NCBI GenBank assembly: GCA_944381745.1
Contig: CALWMI010000050.1
Coordinates: forward strand, 1 to 41,769
DNA from: an uncultured Lachnospiraceae bacterium
Lineage (GTDB): Bacteria > Bacillota > Clostridia > Lachnospirales > Lachnospiraceae
Length of the DNA: 41,769 nt
Direction of reading: 5' to 3'
The translations under genes and the position numbers were made by a program. The notes below the pieces were generated by a model that saw only the letters and a list, made by a program, of their open reading frames with translations, made no database searches and was not told the origin of the DNA. Positions 22,633-30,397 of the stretch are shown in pieces. Numbering within the stretch: position 1 is the stretch's first letter; each line of letters opens with the position of its first letter.

Positions 22633-23517
22633 ATGAAAGTATTAAATTTTGGTTCTTTGAATTATGATTACGTATACGATGTGGATCACATCGTCCAGCC
22701 TGGGGAGACGCTGGATTCCCTGAACATGGGGACGTTCTTCGGCGGCAAGGGCCTGAACCAGTCGGTGGCCATGGCCAGGGCCGGGGTGCACGTATACCAT
22801 GCGGGGATGGTAGGCGAGGACGGGGACGCCTTCTATGAGCTGTGCCGGGAGAATGGAGTGGACACCACCTATCTGCGCAAGATTGACGGCAGGAACGGCC
22901 ACGCCATTATCCAGGTGAACCGGGAGGCGCAGAACTGCATCATCATTTATGGCGGCAGCAACCGCCGGATCACGAAGGAGTTTGTGGACGAGGTGCTGGC
23001 GGATTTCGGAGAGGGCGATATCATCATGCTCCAGAACGAGATCAACTGCCTGGACTATATCATTGACCGGGCCTATGAGAAGAAGATGACGGTGATCCTG
23101 AACCCGTCGCCCTATGACAGCGCCCTGGATGCCTGCGATATGAAGAAGGTGTCGATTTTCCTCCTGAACGAGGTGGAGGGGAAGCAGGTGTCCGGCTATG
23201 AGGAGCCGGAGAAGATCATCGGCGCGATGCTGGAGAAATACCCGGATGCCAAGATCGTGCTGACGCTGGGAGAGAACGGCGTGGTGTACGCAGACAAGGA
23301 CAAGAGGGCGCAGCAGGGGATTTTCAAGGTGAAGGCCGTGGATACCACCGCTGCGGGGGATACGTTTACCGGCTACTTTGTGGCGGCGCTGGCCAAGGGG
23401 CTTCCCATTGAGGAGACGCTCCGCCTGTGCTCCAAGGCGTCGGCGATCGCTGTGTCCCGCAAGGGCGCGACCCCTTCGATTCCTACGATGGAAGAGGTTG
23501 AGAACATCGAGCTGTAA
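22633..23517 (+). CDS. PfkB-family carbohydrate kinase, ribokinase-like
   Basis: 294 residues. Sugar-binding GGKGLNQSVAMARAG (about 37-51) and the ATP/anion-hole motif DTTAAGDTFTGYF with catalytic Asp243; AIAVSRKGATPSIP near the end is ribokinase-like. Phosphorylates a sugar, nucleoside or sugar acid with ATP. It has its own promoter and a terminator upstream, so it is separate from the catabolic island despite proximity. Twelve bases later begins a glycosyltransferase gene, an unusual partner. Exact sugar unknown; ribose or a keto-deoxy acid are possible. Confidence 0.9.
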   Translation: MKVLNFGSLNYDYVYDVDHIVQPGETLDSLNMGTFFGGKGLNQSVAMARAGVHVYHAGMVGEDGDAFYELCRENGVDTTYLRKIDGRNGHAIIQVNREAQNCIIIYGGSNRRITKEFVDEVLADFGEGDIIMLQNEINCLDYIIDRAYEKKMTVILNPSPYDSALDACDMKKVSIFLLNEVEGKQVSGYEEPEKIIGAMLEKYPDAKIVLTLGENGVVYADKDKRAQQGIFKVKAVDTTAAGDTFTGYFVAALAKGLPIEETLRLCSKASAIAVSRKGATPSIPTMEEVENIEL

Positions 23518-23529
23518 GGTGGACTGGAC

Positions 23530-24585
23530 ATGACAATGGACGAGTTTATAGTGATTATCCCGTCGCTGGAGCCAGACGGCAAGCTGGTGGAGCTGGCGGC
23601 TGCCTTGAAGGCAGAGGGATTTGGCCGCATCGTGCTGGTCAACGACGGCAGCGGCCCGGAATATGATGAGACTTTCAGAAAGGCGCAGGAGGCTGGCTCC
23701 TGCGTCCTTTTGAGGCACTGCGTCAACCAGGGGAAGGGGCGGGCGCTGAAGACCGCCTTCAACTATTGCCTGGAGAAGGAGGAGCCCTTCCTGGGCGTGG
23801 TGACGGTGGATTCCGACGGACAGCATCACCCGGAAGACATCCGCAGCTGCTGCGAGGCCTTGGCGGCACACCCGGACAGCCTGATCCTGGGGAGCCGGGA
23901 TTTTGACCGGGCGGGGGTTCCGTGGAAGAACGGCTTCGGCAACAAGCTGACCAGGAAGATTTTCGGCTTCCTGAGCGGCATCCATATCCAGGATACCCAG
24001 ACGGGGCTGCGGGCCCTGGGCCCGGCACTCATGCGGACGTTTCTCGCCACAAAGGGCGAGCGCTTCGAGTACGAGATGAATATGCTGATGGACTGCCGGG
24101 AACATGCCATCCCCATTGTGGAGGTGCCGATACGCACCATCTATCTGGGGGAGGAGGGCTCCACCCACTTCCACCCGGTACGGGATTCCCTGCGGATCTA
24201 CGCAATTTTCGGGAAATTCCTGGCGTCGTCCCTCTCCTCGTCGGTGATCGACATTGTCATGTTTACGGTGCTGATCTGGCTTCTGCGGCTGTTCCAGGCA
24301 GAGCACCACATCCTGCTGGCCACGGTGGGGGCCAGGATTGTGTCGTCCATCTACAATTATCTGATGAATAAGGGCGTGGTGTTCTGCTGCGAGGGGAAGC
24401 TGCGGACGACGCTGTGCAAATATTATGCGCTGTGCATTGTGCAGATGCTCTGCTCCGCAGGCCTGGTATCAGTGCTCTTCCAGGTGCTGCACTTGAATGA
24501 GACGGCGGCGAAAATCATTGTGGATACGGTGCTGTTCCTGATCAGCTTCCGCATCCAGAAGGAATGGGTATTTCAGAAAGGGTAA
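23530..24585 (+). CDS. GT2 glycosyltransferase fused to a GtrA-like membrane domain
   Basis: 351 residues. N-terminal GT-A fold like dolichol/undecaprenyl-phosphate sugar transferases: VIIPSLEPDG, LVNDGSG, the metal motif DSDGQH (Asp94, Asp96) and DTQTGLR. From about residue 225 there are four membrane helices of the GtrA type (VIDIVMFTVLIWLL; NYLMNKGVVF; FRIQKEWVF). Likely makes and flips a polyprenyl-phosphate sugar for cell-surface glycosylation. Operon with the kinase before and the membrane protein after (11-base gap). The two functions are separate proteins in many bacteria, and fused here. Confidence 0.9.
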   Translation: MTMDEFIVIIPSLEPDGKLVELAAALKAEGFGRIVLVNDGSGPEYDETFRKAQEAGSCVLLRHCVNQGKGRALKTAFNYCLEKEEPFLGVVTVDSDGQHHPEDIRSCCEALAAHPDSLILGSRDFDRAGVPWKNGFGNKLTRKIFGFLSGIHIQDTQTGLRALGPALMRTFLATKGERFEYEMNMLMDCREHAIPIVEVPIRTIYLGEEGSTHFHPVRDSLRIYAIFGKFLASSLSSSVIDIVMFTVLIWLLRLFQAEHHILLATVGARIVSSIYNYLMNKGVVFCCEGKLRTTLCKYYALCIVQMLCSAGLVSVLFQVLHLNETAAKIIVDTVLFLISFRIQKEWVFQKG

Positions 24586-24596
24586 AAGGATAAGCA

Positions 24597-26591
24597 ATGA
24601 CATCATTTATCGGAGTGGCGGTATTGTGCGCGATTGCGGGGGCCTACGCAGGGCTTGCCCGCAGGAGGCTGGAGGAGATGCTTCCGCTGGCGGCGGGGAC
24701 GGTCATCGGGATTTTGTACCTGTCCGGGCTGTTGGGGGATTTGAATATGGGAAGATACGGCTGCGTGCTGGCAGGCGGCATTGCCGCCGTTGGCTGCGCG
24801 GCCTTTCTGCTGAAAAGGGGGAGGGCCTATCTCGCCCAGGTGCTGACGCCGGGGCTTCTGGGATTTGGCCTGCTTGTCCTCTTCCTCTGGTATATGAGCC
24901 AGGGCAGGCTGTACCAGCAGTGGGATGATTTCTCCCACTGGGGCCTGGTGGTGAAAAATATGTGCTATTTTGACCAGCTGGGGAATATCGCCGAGTCCAC
25001 GGTGAAATTCAAGGAGTACCCTCCGGCTGCGTCCCTGTTTGCCTATTTTTGCACCAGCTTTGGACACTACAGCGAGACGAACGCGATCAGGGGCATGGGC
25101 TATCTGACGGTGGCCTTCCTGGCTCCGGTGTTCGCCGGGATACGGGGATTTTTCCCGGCAGAGGGCAGCGTGGGCCAGAAGGACGCAGGCGGCGAAGACG
25201 CCGGTAAGGGGCAGAAGGGTGCCAGCGGTGAGGGCGAAGGCGGCGAAAGCGCCGGCAAAGCGCCCTGGACTTGCCTGATCCCGCTGATGGCCCTGGTCTA
25301 TCTCCTGCCCACAAGCCTGCACCGCAATACCTATGCGGGCCTGTATGTGGACGCCTTCCTGGCGGTGCTGTTTTTCTATCTCATCTATGCGGCCTTTACC
25401 TACCGGGGGACGCGGCTGCGCCTGCTCTCCATGGGGACGGCCTGCGCCTTGCTGGTGCTGACCAAGGAGTCGGGCCTGGGGCTGGCGGCGATCGCCCTTC
25501 TGCTGATTGGGGTGGGGCAGTCCCTTCTGCACCGGGACAGGAGGCGTAAGGCTTGGCTGGAGGTGCTGGCCTGCGCTGCTGTGTGCGCGGCCGCCCAGCT
25601 CTCCTGGAAGCTTTACCTGACTGCGGCAAATACGGTGATCGAGAGCTCCGGGGCGGGAGGTGGCTTCTCCCTGGCCGCCTTGGCAGAGCTGTTCGCCGGG
25701 CAGGCGCCGTCCTACCGGTATGAGACAATCCGCAATTTCGGGGCGTTCCTGTTCACAGAGCCTATGGGGGGCCTGTTCGTCATGTTCCCCATCGCCGTGT
25801 GGATTGTAATCTTCGCGGCGGCCGCCGTGCTGTTCCTGTATGTGTGCCGGCGGCGGGGGGAGCGCCGTCTGGGCCAGGAGGCGGCGGTGATCTTCTGGGG
25901 GCTTCTGGCTGGCTTTGCCGTCTACATGCTGTCGCTGCTGGTGCTGTATCTCTTCTCCTACTCGGAATTTGAGGCGCTGCGGCTGGCCTCTGCCCAGAGG
26001 TACCTGTCCATGTACCTGACGGGGATGCTCTGCTGCTTTGGCCTCTTCTACCTGCGGCTGTTCACCAAGTGGCGGCTGCTGGGATATTTTGGCGTCCTGG
26101 CCTGCGTGTTCCTCTGCTCCACCAGAGATGGGGTGGACAATGTGATCCTCTATCCCAAGGAGTCGGTGCTCACCTCCCAGTGGCTGTGGGAGGGGTATGC
26201 GGGGGCGCAGCGCTTCCAGGACAAGCTGGATTACCAGAGGGACCGGGTTTATGTGATTGCCCAGAATGACGAGGGGATCGATTACTGGGTGCTCCGGGGC
26301 GTGTTCACGCCGGTGCAGATCAACCCCAACTACAGCTGGAGTATCGGGGAATCCTACGGCCCGCAGGATGTGTTCACCGCCTACAAGAATATTTACAGCT
26401 GGTCGGACGACCTGGAGGAGTACACGTATGTGTACCTGTTCCGGGTGGACGACAAATTCCGGGAGCAGTTTGGCGCGCTGTTTGAGAATCCGGCGGATAT
26501 CGCCGACGACACCATGTTTCGCATAGAGCACGGGGCTGGGCCGGATGGCCTGGCGCTGCTGGTGAAGGATGAGGAGATGACCGCCTATTGA
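24597..26591 (+). CDS. multi-pass membrane protein, probable GT-C glycosyltransferase
   Basis: 664 residues with about 11-12 membrane helices and a C-terminal soluble domain of about 130 residues. WDDFSHW (109-115) in the first long outer loop gives the acidic residues expected of GT-C enzymes, and FKEYPPAASLFAYF resembles their YPP loop. A hydrophilic Gly/Lys/Glu low-complexity insert (about 190-222) separates two helix groups. Paired with a polyprenyl-phosphate sugar synthase, it likely transfers that sugar outside the membrane. No specific family name can be given with certainty. Its last seven bases overlap the convergent LD-carboxypeptidase gene. Confidence 0.7.
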   Translation: MTSFIGVAVLCAIAGAYAGLARRRLEEMLPLAAGTVIGILYLSGLLGDLNMGRYGCVLAGGIAAVGCAAFLLKRGRAYLAQVLTPGLLGFGLLVLFLWYMSQGRLYQQWDDFSHWGLVVKNMCYFDQLGNIAESTVKFKEYPPAASLFAYFCTSFGHYSETNAIRGMGYLTVAFLAPVFAGIRGFFPAEGSVGQKDAGGEDAGKGQKGASGEGEGGESAGKAPWTCLIPLMALVYLLPTSLHRNTYAGLYVDAFLAVLFFYLIYAAFTYRGTRLRLLSMGTACALLVLTKESGLGLAAIALLLIGVGQSLLHRDRRRKAWLEVLACAAVCAAAQLSWKLYLTAANTVIESSGAGGGFSLAALAELFAGQAPSYRYETIRNFGAFLFTEPMGGLFVMFPIAVWIVIFAAAAVLFLYVCRRRGERRLGQEAAVIFWGLLAGFAVYMLSLLVLYLFSYSEFEALRLASAQRYLSMYLTGMLCCFGLFYLRLFTKWRLLGYFGVLACVFLCSTRDGVDNVILYPKESVLTSQWLWEGYAGAQRFQDKLDYQRDRVYVIAQNDEGIDYWVLRGVFTPVQINPNYSWSIGESYGPQDVFTAYKNIYSWSDDLEEYTYVYLFRVDDKFREQFGALFENPADIADDTMFRIEHGAGPDGLALLVKDEEMTAY

Positions 26592-27547
26592 CGGGGGCTG
26601 CGGCGCTCTCTCCGGGGAGGGCATCCGTCAGCCTCCGCCCCGGCGGGGGTCAAAAGCCCGGACGCGGCATCCATGCGGCAGCACAAGCCCAGGGGAAGGG
26701 TGAGGGCGCCGGGGTGATGGCCGAAGGGCAGGCCGCCCGCAGCCGGGAGCCCCAGCGGGGCGAGGCGTTCCCGGAAAAGCTCCGGGAGCGAGTAGTTCCA
26801 GGAGAGATGGCGTCCGCTGGGTTTGCAGTCCCAGAAGGAGCCTAGAAGGATGCCGCGGCAGCCCTCCAGGACACCGGCCTGGATGAGGGTGGTGAGCATC
26901 CGGTCGATGCGGTAGAGGGGTTCCCCCACATCCTCCAGGAAGAGGAGGCAGCCCTCCAGGCGCGGCTGCCAGGGGGTGCCGGACAGGGAGGCCAGGACGG
27001 AGAGGCTGCCGCCCACAACGGGCCCCTGGACAGCGGGCTTTGTCCCCGGGAGAATGTACCGCAGCGGGAGGCTGCGGGGGATGGACGGGCGGCAGAAGAG
27101 GCAGCTGGCCAGGGATGAGAGGGCCGGCGGGCGCAGGGAGGCAAATTCCGACACCATCGGGCCGTGGAGGGTGACAAGGCCAGCACGGTTTTGAAGGGCC
27201 AGGTGCAGGGCGGTGATGTCGCTGTAGCCGAGGAATAGCTTGGGGTTGGCGGCCAGCTCTGCAAAATCCAGCAGGGGCAGGAGGCGGGCGGCCCCGTAGC
27301 CGCCCCTGAGGCAGAAGACCGCGTCAAAGGCAGGGTCGGTAAATGCACGGCGCACATCGGCGGCCCGCAGCCGGTCTGTCCCGGAGAACCAGCCGTGCCT
27401 GGCAAAGCAGGACGGGAGGAAGACCGGAGTCAGGCCGAGGGAAGAGAAAAATGGCCGGGCTGCGGCCAGGAGATCGGTTTCCAGGGGAAATGAGGGGGCG
27501 ACGACGGCGACCCGGCTTCCCGGGCGCAGAGGAGGAGGCAGAACCAT
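26585..27547 (-). CDS. LD-carboxypeptidase (peptidase family S66, LdcA-like)
   Basis: 320 residues. Cleaves the L-Lys/DAP-D-Ala bond of cytoplasmic murein tetrapeptides during recycling. Catalytic triad visible: Ser109 in FLGYSDIT, Glu205 in LFLEDVGEPLYRID and His277 in FGHHPGALTLPLG; CLRGGYGAARLLPLLD is a family hallmark. GGAGGT lies five bases before ATG 27547. The C-terminus has a basic tail (CPPRRERRSPRQ). Divergent from the aldo/keto reductase gene and convergent with the membrane protein gene, overlapping it by seven bases. Confidence 0.93.
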   Translation of the reverse strand: MVLPPPLRPGSRVAVVAPSFPLETDLLAAARPFFSSLGLTPVFLPSCFARHGWFSGTDRLRAADVRRAFTDPAFDAVFCLRGGYGAARLLPLLDFAELAANPKLFLGYSDITALHLALQNRAGLVTLHGPMVSEFASLRPPALSSLASCLFCRPSIPRSLPLRYILPGTKPAVQGPVVGGSLSVLASLSGTPWQPRLEGCLLFLEDVGEPLYRIDRMLTTLIQAGVLEGCRGILLGSFWDCKPSGRHLSWNYSLPELFRERLAPLGLPAAGGLPFGHHPGALTLPLGLCCRMDAASGLLTPAGAEADGCPPRRERRSPRQ

Positions 27548-27624
27548 GGGGACCTCCGTCTGAAATAGAAGATACTCCCTTTAATCTATGAGGAGAGAGG
27601 GGAGAAAATGCGCGGTTCCCTGCC

Positions 27625-27654
27625 TTGACAGGCTGCAGTGGGCGCCGCTATAAT
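27625..27654 (+). promoter_or_regulatory. consensus promoter of the aldo/keto reductase gene
   Basis: Perfect TTGACA (27625-27630), 18 bases, perfect TATAAT (27649-27654). About 46 bases of leader. Confidence 0.9.
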
Positions 27655-27706
27655 TATTTTAGAGACAATAATAAGACAATCAGAGAAGGGCGAGGAGGAT
27701 CTAGCT

Positions 27707-28714
27707 ATGGAATATGTGACATTGGGAAAAACAGGGCTGCGCGTCTCCAGGCTCGGCTTCGGAGGGATACCGATCCAGAAGATTGACGCGGCGGGGACGA
27801 GGCTGCTTGCGGAGACGATGGCGGAGAAGGGGATCAATTATATTGACACGGCCAGGAGCTACACGGTGAGCGAGGAGCTGCTGGGCCAGGCGCTGGAGGG
27901 GCTGAGGGACAAGTTTGTGCTGGCCACAAAGAGCATGGCCAGGACGAAGGAGGCCATGGCGGCAGATGTGGAGACAAGCCTGCGGAACCTTCGGACAGGG
28001 TACATTGACCTCTACCAGTTCCACAACCCGTCGATGAAAGACCTGGACACCATCGTGGGGCCGGGAGGAGCGCTGGAAGCGCTGGAGGAGGCGAAGGAGG
28101 CCGGTAAAATCGGCCATATCGGCATTACCGCCCACTCGCTGGCTGTCTTTGCGCGTGCCGTCAGCCTGCCCTGGGTGGAGACGGTGATGTTCCCCTACAA
28201 CATTGTGGAGAGCCAGGGGCGGGAGCTGATGGAGGCCTGCGCCAGGAACAACATCGGCTTCATCGACATGAAACCGCTGGCAGGCGGGGCGATCGAGGAC
28301 GCGCAGCTGGCGCTGCGCTATGTCTGCTCCGATCCCCTGGTGACGGTGGTGATCCCGGGGATGTATGCGGTGGAGGAGATTGAGCAGAACCTTCGGGCTG
28401 CGGAGGATACCAGCGCCCTGTCCGCAGATGAGCAGGAGAGGATAGAGGCTGTGCGCAGGGAGCTGGGCACAGCGTTCTGCAGGCGCTGCAATTACTGTGC
28501 GCCCTGCACAGCGGGGATTGATATCCCCAGCGTCTTCCTCATGGAGGGCTATCTGAAGCGGTACGGCTTGGAGGGATGGGCCAGGCAGCGCTACGCCAGC
28601 CTCAAGGTGAAGGCTGGGGCCTGTGTGGAATGCGGGGTATGCGAGACGAGGTGTCCCTACGAGCTGCCGATCCGGCAGAAGATGAGAGAGGCCGCGCAGG
28701 CCTTCGGAGAATAA
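27707..28714 (+). CDS. aldo/keto reductase with C-terminal ferredoxin-type cluster domain
   Basis: 335 residues. AKR barrel with the tetrad Asp47, Tyr52 (DTARSY), Lys75 (LATKS) and His106 (YQFHNP). The C-terminus has two cysteine clusters, CRRCNYCAPC and CVECGVCETRCP, typical of [4Fe-4S] ferredoxin-like centres in the COG1453 group of anaerobe AKRs. Probably an NAD(P)- or ferredoxin-linked carbonyl reductase with unknown substrate. ATG 27707 is chosen from GAGGAGG and the MEYVTLGKTGLRVS family start; the frame upstream runs through the promoter. Ends in a palindrome shared with the convergent TSCPD gene. Confidence 0.92.
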   Translation: MEYVTLGKTGLRVSRLGFGGIPIQKIDAAGTRLLAETMAEKGINYIDTARSYTVSEELLGQALEGLRDKFVLATKSMARTKEAMAADVETSLRNLRTGYIDLYQFHNPSMKDLDTIVGPGGALEALEEAKEAGKIGHIGITAHSLAVFARAVSLPWVETVMFPYNIVESQGRELMEACARNNIGFIDMKPLAGGAIEDAQLALRYVCSDPLVTVVIPGMYAVEEIEQNLRAAEDTSALSADEQERIEAVRRELGTAFCRRCNYCAPCTAGIDIPSVFLMEGYLKRYGLEGWARQRYASLKVKAGACVECGVCETRCPYELPIRQKMREAAQAFGE

Positions 28715-28727
28715 AGATTATTCTCCG
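28705..28727. repeat. palindrome shared by two convergent stop codons
   Basis: CGGAGAATAA (28705-28714), AGA, TTATTCTCCG (28718-28727). Each arm encodes Gly-Glu-stop of one of the two convergent genes. The hairpin has no T-tract, so termination is uncertain. Confidence 0.75.
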
Positions 28728-28960
28728 ATAGCCTGGCGAAGAGCCTTGGAAAGCTGGTCCGGGCAGGAAGTGGCCTTGTGGCCGCAGGTGATGCCCTCCA
28801 GGCGGCGGATGGCTTCATGGACGTCCATCCCCTCCACGAGGGATGCGATTCCCTTCGTGTTGCCGTTGCAGCCGCCGACAAATTCGACGGATGTGATGAC
28901 TTGATTCTCTACTTCCACATTGATCAGCCGGGAACAGACTCCCTTTGGTTGGTACATCAT
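28718..28960 (-). CDS. TSCPD-domain protein (TIGR03905-like)
   Basis: 80 residues, complete. The name-giving motif occurs as ATSCPDQLSKAL near the C-terminus, with GGCNGNTKGIASLVEGM in the middle; MYQPKGVCSRLI is a typical start. The domain is also found at the C-terminus of some class II ribonucleotide reductases; the free form has no known function and may bind metal or nucleotide. GGAGGC precedes ATG 28960. Own promoter at 29054-29082. Confidence 0.92.
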   Translation of the reverse strand: MMYQPKGVCSRLINVEVENQVITSVEFVGGCNGNTKGIASLVEGMDVHEAIRRLEGITCGHKATSCPDQLSKALRQAIGE

Positions 28961-29053
28961 GGCGACAGCCTCCTTCTATAAGTAGATCATTCTGTCAGCG
29001 GCGGGCAGCCGGGGCTCTTGTACCGGTCCCGGATACGCTGCCGCTATTCTTTC

Positions 29054-29082
29054 AGTATAGAAGAGGCAGGGGATTTTGGCAA
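29054..29082 (-). promoter_or_regulatory. promoter of the TSCPD gene
   Basis: Minus-strand TTGCCA (29077-29082), 17 bases, TATACT (29054-29059). Leader about 87 bases. Divergent from the promoter at 29115-29143. Confidence 0.75.
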
Positions 29083-29114
29083 GAGAAGAATTCACCTGGG
29101 TTGCAGTGATCGCC

Positions 29115-29143
29115 TTGCTTTTCTCGCAGGCAGGGGGTATAAT
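29115..29143 (+). promoter_or_regulatory. promoter of the acyl carrier protein / acyl-reductase operon
   Basis: TTGCTT (29115-29120), 17 bases, perfect TATAAT (29138-29143). Leader about 60 bases to ATG 29211. Confidence 0.82.
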
Positions 29144-29210
29144 GATACAAACGGCAGCGGCGGTATGCGCGCCGGGCAATTAAGGAAAAAGATGGTTGGA
29201 GGACAGTACA

Positions 29211-29456
29211 ATGGCTATGACAAATCTGGAGAAATACGACAAAGCATTTATGGTGAACCTGAAGGTGAAGAAGGAGCAGCTCCCTGGGCTGAAGTACCAG
29301 GGGATCGCCACCTGGGATTCCGTAGGTCATATGGATCTCATCAGCGATCTGGAGGAGGCCTTCGGCATCATGATGGAGACCGTGGATGTGATGGATTTCA
29401 ATACGTATGAGCACGGCAAGGAAGTGCTTGCAAAGTACGACGTGGAGATTGAATAA
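29211..29456 (+). CDS. acyl carrier protein
   Basis: 81 residues. The phosphopantetheine site is Ser37 in WDSVGHMDLISDLEEAFGI, a clear ACP motif (DSxxhm). Start ATG 29211 follows GGAGG by eight bases. No fabD, fabF or other fatty-acid synthase genes are near, so it is probably a dedicated carrier for the adjacent acyl-activating and reducing enzymes rather than the housekeeping AcpP. First gene of the set 29211-34187. Confidence 0.93.
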   Translation: MAMTNLEKYDKAFMVNLKVKKEQLPGLKYQGIATWDSVGHMDLISDLEEAFGIMMETVDVMDFNTYEHGKEVLAKYDVEIE

Positions 29457-29533
29457 TTGCCGGGCCTGACACGCGGGGAGGCGGGATACCCGGCTTGCCC
29501 CCGCGCCGGGGCCGAACAAGGAGATGCGGGAAG

Positions 29534-30292
29534 ATGGAGCGTCCAGTGAAGATTGTGACGGTTACCGACAGCCAGACGACGAGCAACGGCTACGTGCTTC
29601 TGGAAGGCCGGGACGCGATTGTGATCGACCCCAACCTGGAGGGGGAGATCGTGGAGACACTTGAGAAGTATCAGGCCGTGCCTGGCCTTGCGATACTGAC
29701 ACACGAGCACGCGGACCATATCCGGGGGCTGGAAGCCCTCAGGGAGAGGTATCCGCAGATGAGAACCGTGGCGTCGCTTCTGTGCAGCGAGAGGATACAG
29801 GATATCCGAAGCAACCTGTCCAGAATATTTGGAGTATACTTAATGTTTATAACCGGAGAGAGGGTTTTGGACTATCCGAAATTTACTTGCAGAGCAGCCG
29901 ATGTCATGTTTGAGGGCAGGCTGCTTTTTTCCTGGCATGGAAGGCAGTTCGCGCTGGAGGGTATCCCAGGGCATTCCCCAGGGAGCATCGGCATCCTGGC
30001 GGAGGGGATTGGCCTGTTTACCGGGGATTCCCTGCTGGGCGACCGCCCGGTGATCACCCGCTTTGACGGGGGGAGCCGCCAGGACTATGAGCGGGTCGCC
30101 GTGCCCTATTTCCAGGTGCTTGATCCGGGGCTGACAGTCTACCCCGGCCACGGGGAGCCGTTCCTCCTGAGAGATGGCATCCTGCGGGACGATGTGCAGG
30201 AGAGGGAAGCGCAGGAGAAGGAAGGGCCTGGGCAGGAGGCATGGGAGAAGGAAGGGCGTATTGCCCCGTGTACACCCACTCCGCAGAAATAG
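29534..30292 (+). CDS. metallo-beta-lactamase-fold hydrolase
   Basis: 252 residues. Zinc motif THEHADHI (HxHxDH), then PGHSPGSIGI and GDSLLGD, with a late PGHGEP; glyoxalase-II-like arrangement. Likely a hydrolase of thioesters or similar bonds. Start ATG 29534 follows AAGGAG. In lux operons a thioesterase (LuxD) stands beside LuxE and LuxC; this unrelated hydrolase occupies the matching place and could release acyl groups from the carrier, an inference from context only. The C-terminal 30 residues are a low-complexity Glu/Lys/Gly tail, and the stop codon lies in a 15 bp tandem array. Confidence 0.85.
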   Translation: MERPVKIVTVTDSQTTSNGYVLLEGRDAIVIDPNLEGEIVETLEKYQAVPGLAILTHEHADHIRGLEALRERYPQMRTVASLLCSERIQDIRSNLSRIFGVYLMFITGERVLDYPKFTCRAADVMFEGRLLFSWHGRQFALEGIPGHSPGSIGILAEGIGLFTGDSLLGDRPVITRFDGGSRQDYERVAVPYFQVLDPGLTVYPGHGEPFLLRDGILRDDVQEREAQEKEGPGQEAWEKEGRIAPCTPTPQK

Positions 30293-30388
30293 AAGAATAT
30301 AGAAAACCTAGCGGAATACAGAGAAATACAGAAGGATAGAGTACAGAAGAATATAATTCAGAAGAATACAATACAGAAGAATACAGGA
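30284..30388. repeat. 15 bp GAAGAATA tandem array filling the hydrolase/luxE-like gap
   Basis: Four good copies of CAGAAGAATAYAATW (30329-30343, 30344-30358, 30359-30373, 30374-30388), preceded by about three degenerate ones from 30284. It starts at the stop codon of the hydrolase gene and runs into the ribosome site AGGAGGTG of the next gene. Related to the array at 2851-2895. Confidence 0.82.
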
Positions 30389-30397
30389 GGTGAGGGC

